From DASZBX01 sp035943635 (GTDB lineage Bacteria; Actinomycetota; Actinomycetes; Streptomycetales; Catenulisporaceae): DNA of 64,000 nucleotides. Within the stretch, counting starts at the first letter, position 1. Each line of letters starts with the position of its first letter. The DNA is taken from contig DASZBX010000117.1 of assembly GCA_035943635.1 (NCBI GenBank), positions 1 to 64,000 on the forward strand. Reading direction: 5' to 3'. The notes under the pieces were generated by a model. The model ran no database searches. It was given only the letters and a program-made list of their open reading frames with translations, and was not told the DNA's origin. Below are positions 8,195 to 17,800 of the stretch, piece by piece. The position numbers and the translations under genes were made by a program.

Positions 8195-10021
8195 GTGGAG
8201 TCGGGAGGGGACGACGCCCACCGCTGGTGGCACAGCCACATGGTCGTGGGGGCCCTCGCGGTCGGCGGAACTGTTCTGGGCGTGGAGACGACCCGGATCG
8301 CAGCATACGATGTTCACGCGGTCGTGTTCCGGGTGGCCATTCACGCGCTCAGCGGCACGCTCTTCCTCGTCGCGGGCATGGCGGCGCACTACCGGCGGCC
8401 GGACAACCCGGTCGGCGTGCTGATGGAGCTGGTCGGGATCGGGTTCTTCTCCGAGGACCTGCAACTGTCGCACAGTGCCCTGATCCACACGATCGGCCAG
8501 CTGACCGTGGCCGGTTCCAGCGGATTCCTGGTGCATCTGGCGCTGGCGTTCCCCACCGGGCGGCTGGGCTCGTTCGCCGAGCGGGCAATCGTCATCACCG
8601 CCTACGCGATCGTGATGGTCACCGGCCTGGTCGACGCCCTGTTCATGGACTGGCCGCTGGGGCATCCCGATGATGCCAGGGGCCTGCTTCTGATCACGAG
8701 CGCACCGGGCGCCGCGACCGTTTCCAAGTTCCTCACCCACATCCTGGCCATCCTGGTCTCGGTGGGCGTCGCCTCGGTGCTCGGCCGCCGCTGGCTCGGC
8801 GCGTCCCCGCTGCTTCGCAGACTGCTGGCTCCGGTGATCGGCGTGCTGCTGGTCGGGACCGTCGTGTCCGCCGTGGGCGAGGCGCTCGACTACCGTCCCC
8901 TGCACGATTCGCTGATCGAGGTCTACGACGTCTGTTTCGCCGCCCTGCCGTTGGCCTTCCTGATCGGGATGACCCGCCTGTACCTGGGCCGCAGCACCGT
9001 CGGGCGGCTGCTGATGCAGCTGCGCGGCCCGATGGCCGTCGGCGACCTGCGCGAGGTGCTGGCCCGGGAACTGGGCGACTCCTCGCTCCAGGTGGCCTTC
9101 CGGACGGAGACAGACCTCGTCGACGCCTCCGGCGGGCCGCTGCCGCCGGCCGGCCGGGCCGGGGCGCGGGCGGTGACGGCGGTCTGCCGGGTCGACGAGC
9201 GGGAGGCGGTGCTGGTCCACGATCCGCTGCTGACCGAGGACCGGCACGTGCTGGCCTCGGTGGCCGCCGCCGCCGGGCTCGCCCTGACCAACCGGGCGCT
9301 GACCGACCAGGTGGCCCGGCAGCTGGCCGAGGTCCAGGCCTCCCGAACCCGGATCGTGGCGGCCGCCGACGCGCAGCGGCGCCAGATCGAGCGCAACCTG
9401 CACGACGGGGCCCAGCAGCGCCTGGTCACCACCATGCTCGGGGTGCGGCTGGCCCAGCGGCGGCTGGCCGGGTACGGCACCGAGGCGGCGGCCGCGCTCG
9501 ACGGCGTCGCCGAGGACCTGATGACGGCCCTGGCGGAGATCAGGGAACTGGCTCGCGGGCTGCATCCGGCCATCCTGACCGAGGACGGGCTGGTCGCCGC
9601 GGTCGAGGCCCTGGTACAAAGGCTGCCGGTGCCGGTCGACGTGGACGTTGTGACGGATCCGGGTGCGACCGCGGCCGCGACCGGGTCGGCGGATCAGGCT
9701 TCGGATATCCTCTCAGCCACCGGGCCCGCTCGCAGGCTTCCCGCAGCCGTGGAGTCGACCGGCTACTACGTGGTCGCCGAGGCGCTGACGAACGCGCTCA
9801 AGCACGCACGGGCAGAGCATATCCGGGTACTGATTCATCAGTCCGCGGACCGGTTGTCGGTCCGGGTGAGCGACGACGGCGCCGGCGGGGCCGACCTCGC
9901 CGCGGGCGGCGGCCTGCTCGGACTGCGCGACCGGGTCGACGCCCTCGGCGGCCGGTTCGAGCTGACCAGCCCGCCCGGGCACGGCACCGTGGTCGAGGCG
10001 GTGCTGACCGTTGAACCCTGA
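8195..10021 (+). CDS. NarL-family sensor histidine kinase
   Basis: 608 residues. The N-terminal half holds about eight hydrophobic segments (integral-membrane sensor), followed by a GAF-like region without an obvious ligand pocket (about 270-375). The dimerisation/phospho-acceptor helix has His403 in RNLHDGAQQRL, the HisKA_3 signature, and the HATPase domain shows ALTNALKHA, SDDGAGG and GLLGLRDR. This is the kinase class that pairs with LuxR-type regulators, and such a regulator overlaps its 3' end by 11 bases. The start is a GTG; a later ATG at 8252 would give a shorter N-terminus. No signal can be deduced from the membrane region. Confidence 0.9.
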   Translation: MESGGDDAHRWWHSHMVVGALAVGGTVLGVETTRIAAYDVHAVVFRVAIHALSGTLFLVAGMAAHYRRPDNPVGVLMELVGIGFFSEDLQLSHSALIHTIGQLTVAGSSGFLVHLALAFPTGRLGSFAERAIVITAYAIVMVTGLVDALFMDWPLGHPDDARGLLLITSAPGAATVSKFLTHILAILVSVGVASVLGRRWLGASPLLRRLLAPVIGVLLVGTVVSAVGEALDYRPLHDSLIEVYDVCFAALPLAFLIGMTRLYLGRSTVGRLLMQLRGPMAVGDLREVLARELGDSSLQVAFRTETDLVDASGGPLPPAGRAGARAVTAVCRVDEREAVLVHDPLLTEDRHVLASVAAAAGLALTNRALTDQVARQLAEVQASRTRIVAAADAQRRQIERNLHDGAQQRLVTTMLGVRLAQRRLAGYGTEAAAALDGVAEDLMTALAEIRELARGLHPAILTEDGLVAAVEALVQRLPVPVDVDVVTDPGATAAATGSADQASDILSATGPARRLPAAVESTGYYVVAEALTNALKHARAEHIRVLIHQSADRLSVRVSDDGAGGADLAAGGGLLGLRDRVDALGGRFELTSPPGHGTVVEAVLTVEP

Positions 10022-10703
10022 GACCAAACGCGCCGGCGCGGAAGGGGCCGGGCCGCTGCGCGTGGTGCTCGCCGACGACGCACCGTTCCTGCGCCAGGCC
10101 CTCGCCGTGGCGTTGCGCGAGGCCGGCTTCGAGGTCGTCGCCGAGGCGGGCGACGCACCCGGCCTGGTCGCGGCCGTCGCCGAGTACGAGCCCGACGTCG
10201 CGATCGTCGACGTGCGCATGCCCCCGGGCCAGCGCGCCGAGGGCCTGCGCGCCGCCCTGGACCTACGCCGCGACCATCCCGCGACAGCCGTCCTGCTGCT
10301 GTCCGCGCACCTGGAGACGCAGCACCTGCTCAAGCTCCTGGACCGCCGCGGCCGCGGATTCGGCTATCTGCTCAAGGAACGCGTGGCCGGCTTCGACCAG
10401 TTCGCCGCCGACCTGCGCACCGTCAGCCAGGGCGGATGCGTGATCGACCCCGACGTCGCCGCAGCCCTGGTCGCGGCCCGGCGCGATCCCGTGCGCCTGC
10501 TCAGCCCGCGCGAGCTGGACGTGCTGCACGTGATGGCCGAGGGCCGATCCAACAGCGCCATCAGCTCCCAGCTGAACCTGGAACTGCGCACGGTCGAATC
10601 CCACGTGCGGCACATCTTCGTCCGCCTGGACATACCCCCGGCGGACGACGACCACCGCCGCGTCCTGGCCGTCCTCGCGTACCTCAGAGCGAAGGACTCG
10701 TAG
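10011..10703 (+). CDS. LuxR-type response regulator
   Basis: 230 residues: REC domain at about 15-135 (LADDAPF acidic pair, phospho-acceptor Asp67 in IVDVRMP, Lys in LLKERV) and a C-terminal LuxR helix-turn-helix at about 165-225 (LSPRELDVLHVMAEG, RTVESHVRHIF). It is the expected partner of the NarL-type kinase it overlaps. The apparent start is TTG at 10011, inside the kinase gene; the next in-frame start would cut into the REC domain. TTG plus overlap implies translation coupled to the kinase. It could control the PKS genes about 3 kb downstream, but nothing in the sequence proves this. Confidence 0.88.
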   Translation: MNPETKRAGAEGAGPLRVVLADDAPFLRQALAVALREAGFEVVAEAGDAPGLVAAVAEYEPDVAIVDVRMPPGQRAEGLRAALDLRRDHPATAVLLLSAHLETQHLLKLLDRRGRGFGYLLKERVAGFDQFAADLRTVSQGGCVIDPDVAAALVAARRDPVRLLSPRELDVLHVMAEGRSNSAISSQLNLELRTVESHVRHIFVRLDIPPADDDHRRVLAVLAYLRAKDS

Positions 10704-11169
10704 GCACCGGCACGTGAGCCTCCATCTGCCGCTTGAACAGGTCGAACGTGGCCAGTGCGGACTCGACCGGGGCATCGATGTCCGAAGCGGTCTGGGCACA
10801 ACGGTCTGCGTTCTGCGTGAACCGGCGCAATTCCCGGCGAGGGAGAACCGCATCGTTGGTGACGTAGCGCATCATCGACGGCGGCAGCGCGAGAAGGTCG
10901 ACCAGGATCCGGGCGATCAATTGTCCGCCCAGCGCCGCGCCCTCGATCACATAGAGCGCGCCGATCGCCCGCGGCAGCGAACCGGTGACGGGTAGCTCCT
11001 CTGCCGAGCACAAAGACACGTCCCCCATCCGCCGAGCGGACCACCCGATCGCAGCCAGATCGCTGCGCAGATGGGCCGCTCGGTCCGGTGGGCGCCAACC
11101 GTCCGTCAACTGGTACTCCGAGGTCACCGACATCGACGAACTCGCCGAGAAGGTGTGCGAGGCCCTCAT
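10684..11169 (-). CDS. Heme-oxygenase-like protein, short at the N-terminus
   Basis: The 161-residue product contains the distal-helix region of bacterial biliverdin-forming heme oxygenases (GALYVIEGAALGGQLIARIL, residues near 92-111) and the C-terminal helix (SALATFDLFKRQMEAH). Family members are about 180-200 residues and carry the proximal heme-ligand His near the N-terminus. Here the in-frame sequence upstream of the ATG continues with family-like residues (SAAREPATHAW) but has no start codon before a stop near 11280. The gene therefore looks 5'-truncated or damaged and may be non-functional. It converges on the response-regulator gene with a 20-base overlap. There is no phytochrome gene in the window. 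Confidence 0.6.
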   Translation of the reverse strand: MRASHTFSASSSMSVTSEYQLTDGWRPPDRAAHLRSDLAAIGWSARRMGDVSLCSAEELPVTGSLPRAIGALYVIEGAALGGQLIARILVDLLALPPSMMRYVTNDAVLPRRELRRFTQNADRCAQTASDIDAPVESALATFDLFKRQMEAHVPVPTSPSL

Positions 11170-11462
11170 GGCGGTGGCCGGCGCCCACGCGTGCGTCGCG
11201 GGCTCGCGAGCAGCCGACCTGGCCCTGGAGGCGTTCTGCGCCCACGGCCTGACCTGCCCGCCGGACTGGGATCGGAGCTCTGATCACTGTCCATCGCGCC
11301 AGCATGCCACCGGCGGTCCCGGAGCAGAGCAGACAAGCCCCGAGGCGCGCGCACCGCGGCGGGAGGCGTGATCGCCGTCGCCGGGCAGATAAGCTGGGCC
11401 GCATTCGTCAGGACGGAAGTCCGGCAAACCAGCAGGTTCGGAACAGCAGGAGGACGGCGAGA

Positions 11463-12446
11463 GTGACGGCGAACATCGACGGCATGAGCGCGGAAATCGA
11501 GAAGGCGGTCGGCGTGTTGCGCGCGGGCGGCCTGGTGGCCGTGCCCACCGAAACCGTCTACGGGCTCGGCGCGGACGCCGAGAACCCGGCGGCGCTCGCC
11601 CGCGTGTTCGAGGCCAAGGGCCGGCCGCCCACCCACCCGCTGATCGTCCACATCGGCGCGGCGCAGCAGTTGGGCGAGTGGGCCGAAGACATCTCCGACA
11701 CGGCCTGGACCCTGGCCGAACGCTTCTGGCCGGGTCCGCTGACCCTGGTGTTGCGGCGCAGCGGGCGCGTGCCGCTGGAGGCGACCGGCGGCCTGGAGAC
11801 CGCGGCCCTGCGCGTGCCCGATCATCCGGTCGCGCTCGCCCTGCTCGCGGCCTTCGGCGGCGGCATCGCGGCCCCGTCGGCCAACCGGTTCGGCTCGGTC
11901 AGCCCGACCACGGCCGAGGACGTGCGCACCGAGTTGGGCGACGCCGTCGACTTCGTCCTCGACGGCGGCCCCTGCCAGGTGGGACTGGAGTCGACCATCG
12001 TCGACGCCACCGGTCCGGCCCCGACCATCCTGCGGCCCGGCGGCGTGTCCCGCGAGGAGCTCGAAGAGGCGCTGGGGCGCCCGCTGGCGGTGCCCGCGAC
12101 CAGCGACGTCCGGGTGCCCGGCCGGCATCCCTCGCACTACGCGCCGCGGGCGAAGGTGATCCTGGTGGACCCGGACAAGGTCGTCTCCGAAACTGAACGC
12201 GCCCAGGAAGCCGGGTACCGCGTGGGCGTCCTGCTCCCGGCGTCGCTGGGCGAAGCGCCGGTGCACGCACACGCCGTGATCACCCTCCCGGATTCCGTCG
12301 AGGCCTACGCGTACGGCCTGTTCGGCTTCCTGCGCGAGCTCGACCGGCGCGGATGCGAACTCATCGTCGCCTCCGAGCCCGACGAGCAGGGCCTGGGCCT
12401 GGCCATCGCCAACCGCCTGCGCCGCGCCGCCGGTCCGCGCGATTGA
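11463..12446 (+). CDS. sua5: L-threonylcarbamoyladenylate synthase (Sua5 type)
   Basis: 327 residues. The N-terminal YrdC/TsaC domain (about 10-200) shows the KxR/PTETVYGLG-type nucleotide-binding region, KGRPPTHPL, the APSANRFG loop and ESTIVDA. A linker with HPSHYAPRA and a smaller Sua5-specific C-terminal domain follow. It makes threonylcarbamoyl-AMP from threonine, bicarbonate and ATP for the universal t6A37 tRNA modification. GTG at 11463 has an AGGAGG site about 9 bases upstream; ATG at 11484 is an alternative. It is a housekeeping-type enzyme. It could be a second, cluster-associated copy, but this cannot be judged from the window. Confidence 0.92.
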   Translation: MTANIDGMSAEIEKAVGVLRAGGLVAVPTETVYGLGADAENPAALARVFEAKGRPPTHPLIVHIGAAQQLGEWAEDISDTAWTLAERFWPGPLTLVLRRSGRVPLEATGGLETAALRVPDHPVALALLAAFGGGIAAPSANRFGSVSPTTAEDVRTELGDAVDFVLDGGPCQVGLESTIVDATGPAPTILRPGGVSREELEEALGRPLAVPATSDVRVPGRHPSHYAPRAKVILVDPDKVVSETERAQEAGYRVGVLLPASLGEAPVHAHAVITLPDSVEAYAYGLFGFLRELDRRGCELIVASEPDEQGLGLAIANRLRRAAGPRD

Positions 12447-12520
12447 CGCAGGCGGCTGCGACGGCGACGTCTCCCGGTTGATCTCAGCTCGTACGATACC
12501 GATGGAAGGATGACAGCGTC

Positions 12521-13294
12521 ATGGCGCAGCCCGCAGGATTCGACCTGACCGGTCGCACCGCCCTGGTCACCGGCGCCGCCCGGGGTCTGGGCCGGGCGAT
12601 CGCGCTCGCCCTCGCGGCGGCCGGTGCGGACGTGGCGCTCGGCCTGCGCGACGAGGCGTCCGGCGCGCAGCCGGCCGGGCAGATCGAGGCGCTCGGCCGC
12701 CGCGCGCTCCCGCTGCAGATGGACGTGACCGACCTGGCCCAGATCGAGGCCGCCACCGCGCGCGCGGACGAGCACTTCGGCGGGATCGACATCCTGGTCA
12801 ACAACGCCGGGATCGCGATCGGGAACCCGGCCGAGGACGTCGACCCGGCCGACTTCGACCAGGTCATGTCGCTCAACGTGCGCGGCACGTTCTTCACCAG
12901 CCAGGCCGTGGGCCGCCGGATGATCGCCCGGGGCGCCGGCGGGCGGATCGTGAACCTCGCCTCCCAGGCCGGTCTGGTCGCGCTGCCGACCGAATCCGTG
13001 TACTGCATGACCAAGGCCGCGATCATCCACCTGACCAAGTGCCTCGCGGTCGAGTGGGGGCAGCACGGGATCACGGTCAACGCGGTCGCCCCGACCTTCA
13101 TCGACACCCCCGGGACCGAGCCCGCGCTGGCGGACCCGGCGTTCCGCGCCGACGTCGTGGAGCGGATCGCGGCGCTGCACCGGATCGGACAGCCGGACGA
13201 GGTCGCTTCCGCGGTGGTCTATCTCGCCTCACCGGCCGCGTCGCTCGTCACCGGGCACAATCTCGTCGTCGACGGCGGGTGGACGGCGCGCTAG
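12521..13294 (+). CDS. Short-chain dehydrogenase/reductase (FabG-like)
   Basis: 257 residues with a complete classical SDR set: TGAARGLG cofactor loop near 19-26, NNAG near 95, catalytic Ser in NLASQAG, YCMTK active-site Tyr/Lys, and a C-terminal VDGGW. It probably reduces a carbonyl or oxidises an alcohol with NAD(P)(H). It lies 344 bases upstream of the P450 and PKS genes on the same strand, so it could be a tailoring enzyme of the polyketide, but the gap contains possible regulatory repeats and the gene may be separate. A GAAGGA site precedes the ATG. Confidence 0.88.
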   Translation: MAQPAGFDLTGRTALVTGAARGLGRAIALALAAAGADVALGLRDEASGAQPAGQIEALGRRALPLQMDVTDLAQIEAATARADEHFGGIDILVNNAGIAIGNPAEDVDPADFDQVMSLNVRGTFFTSQAVGRRMIARGAGGRIVNLASQAGLVALPTESVYCMTKAAIIHLTKCLAVEWGQHGITVNAVAPTFIDTPGTEPALADPAFRADVVERIAALHRIGQPDEVASAVVYLASPAASLVTGHNLVVDGGWTAR

Positions 13295-13389
13295 TCGACC
13301 ACTGACATCACTGCATTGCCGGCCGAACCGGCTCCGCGGCGCCGGCTTGCGCTGAAACCGGCCGACAGCAGTAGATTCCGGCTGCCCGC

Positions 13390-13459
13390 ATAGCGTCTCG
13401 ATAGCGTCTGGCGAGACTCCCTGTCGCGGCCGTAGCCAGACAAACGGCGGCTGGCTACG
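13390..13459 (+). promoter_or_regulatory. Direct repeat and inverted repeat upstream of the P450-PKS operon
   Basis: The only sizeable gap before the PKS operon (13295-13638) contains two features. ATAGCGTCT occurs twice, at 13390 and 13401, exactly one helical turn (11 bases) apart, the spacing known for SARP activator boxes. CGTAGCCAG at 13431-13439 and its reverse complement at 13451-13459 form a 9-bp palindrome with an 11-base spacer. Either could be an operator for the operon; the palindrome could instead be a terminator of the SDR gene. No clear -10/-35 pair was seen. Confidence 0.4.
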
Positions 13460-13638
13460 GTTGGCCGAGGGGGGATTGCATCCGCACTACCGGCGATCGA
13501 ACGACTATCGCGCACTGCTGATTCTGCATGTCCCAGCCAGAGCACGAGAAATCCCGCGGACCCGGCACCGCCGCCCCTCGGGCCGGCATCGACCGCAACG
13601 AATGAATTCCGTCACCGTCCTCGTCAGGAGACCGCACC

Positions 13639-14874
13639 GTGACCGGTTCGTTGGACACCAATCCGCTGTTCCCGCTGCTCGACCACTCCGTGCGCCGCGA
13701 CCCGTACCCGATCCTGGCCGAGCTGCGGGCGGCCGGCCCGCTGCGGGCCGGTGATCTGGTCGTCGTCGGCGACCACGCCACCAGCATGGCCGTGCTCCGG
13801 GATCCGGCGCTGGGCAACGACACCCTCGGCCACCCGGCCATCGCCGCGGTGCTGCCCCGGGCCGGTTCGCCGATGGTGCTCGAATCACTGTTCTTCATGG
13901 ACCCGCCCGAGCACGGCCGCCAGCGCAGCCTGATCTCCAAGTCGTTCACCCCGCGGATCACCGGCCGGTACGAGCCGATGATCCACGGCGTCGTCGACCG
14001 CGTATACGCCGGCCTGGCCGAGCGCGAGTCGTTCGACGCGGTCGAATACGCCACCCGCATCTCGCTGGGCGTGATCAGTGAACTGATGGCGATCCCGGAG
14101 GAGGACGTGGCCCTGCTCAAGACCTGGTCGGACGAACTGGCCCTGGCCACCGAGGTGCCGACGCTCTCCGCCGCGTTCCGCAGCCCGGACCTGTTCGCCG
14201 AGGACGAACTCGTCGGCTTCGTGAAGACCTCGTTCGAGATCCACGCCTACTTCGCCGACCTGATCCACAAGCGGCGCCGGCAGCCGGGCGAGGACCTGGT
14301 GTCCAGCCTGATCGAGGTCCGGGACGGCAACGAGTCCCTCACCCGGCCCGAGATCACCAACGTGCTGCTGAACCTGTTCGCCGCCGCCCACGAATCGGTC
14401 ACCAACGTGATCTCCAACGGCATCCTCGCCCTGCACCGCCACCGCGACCAGCTGGCCCTGCTGCGCGAACACCCGGAGATCGCGCCGCAACTGGTCACCG
14501 AGGTGCTGCGCTACGACGCCCCGGTGCAGCTGACCGCACGGATCGCGCTGCGGCCCACCAAGGTCGGCGACCTGGAGGTCGAGCCGGGCACGGTCGTCAT
14601 CCTCCTGCTGGCCGCGGGCAACCGGGACGAGGCCGCGTTCCCCGGCGCCGACCGGTTCGAGGCCGACCGCACCCCGAAGAACACCCAGCTCTCCTTCGGC
14701 GCCGGGCCGCACTACTGCATCGGCGCCGCGCTGGCCAAGCAGGAGGCGCAGATCGCGCTGACCGCGTTCGCCACCCGGCCGACCGGATTCGACGCCGACG
14801 AGGACGCGCTCGACTACCGCCGGCACGTCGTGGTCCGCGGCCTGCGGACCCTGCCGGTCACCCTGCGGCCGTGA
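13639..14874 (+). CDS. Cytochrome P450
   Basis: 411-residue bacterial class I P450. The heme-binding loop is FGAGPHYCIG with Cys360, the ExxR pair is Glu288/Arg291 in EVLRYD, and the I-helix has AAAHES, where Ser253 replaces the usual Thr in the proton-relay position. Actinobacterial biosynthetic P450s (CYP105/107-like) have this length and lack a membrane anchor, so ferredoxin and reductase must come from elsewhere. GTG at 13639 has an AGGAG site about 10 bases upstream. The stop overlaps a GTG of the first PKS gene, so it is the first gene of the PKS operon and most likely oxidises the polyketide. Confidence 0.92.
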   Translation: MTGSLDTNPLFPLLDHSVRRDPYPILAELRAAGPLRAGDLVVVGDHATSMAVLRDPALGNDTLGHPAIAAVLPRAGSPMVLESLFFMDPPEHGRQRSLISKSFTPRITGRYEPMIHGVVDRVYAGLAERESFDAVEYATRISLGVISELMAIPEEDVALLKTWSDELALATEVPTLSAAFRSPDLFAEDELVGFVKTSFEIHAYFADLIHKRRRQPGEDLVSSLIEVRDGNESLTRPEITNVLLNLFAAAHESVTNVISNGILALHRHRDQLALLREHPEIAPQLVTEVLRYDAPVQLTARIALRPTKVGDLEVEPGTVVILLLAAGNRDEAAFPGADRFEADRTPKNTQLSFGAGPHYCIGAALAKQEAQIALTAFATRPTGFDADEDALDYRRHVVVRGLRTLPVTLRP

Positions 14875-14888
14875 GCGAAGGAGGCAGC

Positions 14889-17800
14889 GTGTCCGTCGAC
14901 GACGACAAGATGCGGCAGTACCTCAAGCGGGTCACCGCCGACCTGCTCGCCACCCGGGAGCAGCTGCGCCAGGCCGAGGAACGCGCGGACGACCCGATCG
15001 TGGTGGTCGGCACCGGCTGCCGGTTCCCCGGCGGGGTGCACTCGGCGCAGGACCTGTGGGACCTGGTCGACGCGGGCCGCGACGCGATCGGGCCGTTCCC
15101 CGCCGACCGGCACTGGGACGTCGACACGCTGTACGACCCGGACCCGCAGGCCGCGCAGGAAGGCCGTTCGTACGTGCGCGAGGGCGGTTTCGTGGACGCC
15201 GCCGCGTTCGACCCGGGTTTCTTCGGCATCTCCCCGCGCGAAGCACTGGTGATGGACCCGCAGCAGCGCATCCTGCTGGAGATCGTCTGGGAGGCCCTGG
15301 AATCGGCCGGGATCGACCCCGAGACGCTGCGCGACAGCGATACCGGTGTCTTCTGCGGAGTAGCAGGGCACGACTACGACACCCTGTGGAAGGCCGCGCC
15401 GTACTCGCCGCACGGGGTCACCGGCAACATCGCCAGCGTGATCTCGGGCCGGCTGTCGTACTTCTTCGACTTCACCGGGCCTTCGGTCACCGTGGACACG
15501 GCGTGCTCGTCGTCGCTGGTCGCGATGCACCAGGCGGCGCTGGCGCTGCGCCGCCGGGAGTGCTCGCTGGCGGTGGCGGCCGGGGTGACGATCCTGAGCA
15601 CCTCGCGCAGTTTCGTCGAGTTCTGCGGGCAGGGCGTCACCTCGCCGACCGCCCGCTGCCGGTCGTTCGCGGCCGGGGCGGACGGCACGATCTGGGCCGA
15701 GGGCGCCGGGGTGGTGCTGCTCGAACGCCGCTCGGACGCGCGCCGGCTCGGGCACCGGGTGCTGGCGACGCTGCTCGGCTCGGCGGTCAACCAGGACGGG
15801 CGCAGCAACGGCCTGTCCGCGCCCAACGGCCAGGCCCAACGGCGGGTGATCGACGCGGCGCTGGCCGACGCCGGACTCTCCCCGCGCGACGTGGACGCGG
15901 TGGAGGGGCACGGCACCGGTACCTCGCTGGGCGACCCGATCGAGGGCGAAGCGCTGGTGGCCGTGTACGGCCGCGACCGCCCGCCGCAGCGCCCGCTGCA
16001 CCTGGGCTCGGTCAAGTCGAACATCGGGCACAGCCAGGCCGCCGCCGGAGTGGCCGGGGTGCTCAAAATGATCATGGCGATGAGGTATGGGCGGCTGCCG
16101 CGGACGCTGCACGTGGACGAACCCACCCCGAAAGTCGACTGGCAGGGCACGGTCGCGCTGCTGACCGAACCGGTCGCGTGGGACCGCGGGCCCGGCCCCC
16201 GCCGCGCCGCGGTCTCCTCCTTCGGCATCAGCGGAACCAACGCCCACCTGATCCTCGAAGAGCCGCCCGGGGACGAGGACGAAGAAGAATCCGCGAGCGC
16301 CGCCACGGCGACTGCCGTTGGCAAGGGCGACGGCGTCGACACGATGCCCGTCATCGCCTGGCCGATCTCGGCCAAGACCGAACGGGCACTCACGGCGCAG
16401 GCCGCCGGACTGCTCGGCCCCGCCGGGCGCACCGACCCGGCCGATCTCGGGTACTCGCTGGCCACCACCAGATCGGCGTTCCGGCACCGCGCGGTCCTGC
16501 TCGGCCGCGACCGCGACACCCTGCGGACCGGCCTGCACGGCCTGGCCGACGGCGCACCCGGCCCCGAGGCGGTGACCGGCCTGGCCACGGCCGGGCGGGT
16601 CGGGATGCTGTTCACCGGCCAGGGCTCGCAGCGCCCGGGCATGGCCCTCGCGCTGGCCGAGAAGCACCCGGTCTTCGACGAGATCTGCGCCGAGCTGGAC
16701 AAATACCTGGAAACCCCGCTGCGCGAGATCCTCGCGGCGCCCGACAGCAGTCTGCTCGACCGCACGGACTACGCCCAAGCGGCCCTGTTCGCGGTCGAAG
16801 TCGCGCTGTTCCGGATCTACGAGGGCTGGGGCATCCGGCCGCGGGTCCTGCTCGGGCACTCGATCGGCGAGATCGCGGCGGCCCACGTCGCCGGGGTGTG
16901 GTCGCTGGCCGACGCCTGCACGCTGGTCGCCGCGCGCGGGCGGCTGATGGCCGCGCTGCCGGAGGGCGGCGCCATGCTCTCGGTCCGCGCGTCCGAGCAC
17001 GACGTGCTGTCCGCGCTGGACGGGCTCGGCGGCCGGGTTTCGGTCGCGGCCGTCAACGCGGCCGACGCCGTCGTGGTGTCCGGCGCACTCGCCGAGATCG
17101 AAGGCCTCGAAAGCCGCTGGACCGGCGAGGGGCGGCGCACCCGGCGGCTGCGGGTCAGCCACGCCTTCCACTCCCCCTTGATGGAGCCGATGCTCGCCGA
17201 GTTCGAGGCCGTCGTCGCGGGCCTGACCGCGCACGAGCCCGCGATCCCGGTCGTGTCGAACGTGACCGGGCGCCCGGCCGCAGCCGGACAGCTGACCTCC
17301 CCCGCCTACTGGGCCGAGCACATCCGCCGCACGGTCCGCTTCCACGACGGGCTCGCCGCCGTGCGCGCCAAGGGCGTCGACATCCTGCTCGAACTCGGGC
17401 CCGACCCGGTGCTCAGCCCGCTGGTCGAGCAGGCCGTGGCCGTCCCCACGCTGCGCAAGGGCCACGACGACGAGGAGTCGGTACTGCGTGCGCTGGCCAC
17501 GGCCTGGGCGCACGGAGCCGGTGTGGACTGGCCCGCGGTGTTCGCCCCGGCCGCTGCCCGCGCGGTGGCCCTGCCGACGTATCCGTTCCAGCACGAGCAC
17601 TACTGGCTGTCCACACCGGCCACCGCCGACGTCGCAGCCGCCGGACTCGAACGCAGCGCGCACCCGTTCCTGAGCGCCGTGGTCGATCTCGCCGACAACG
17701 ACGGCCGAGTCCTGACCGGGCGACTGTCGCTGGCCGAGCACCCATGGCTGGCCGGGCACCGCGTGCACGACACCCTGCTGCTGCCCGCGGCCGCGTTCAT

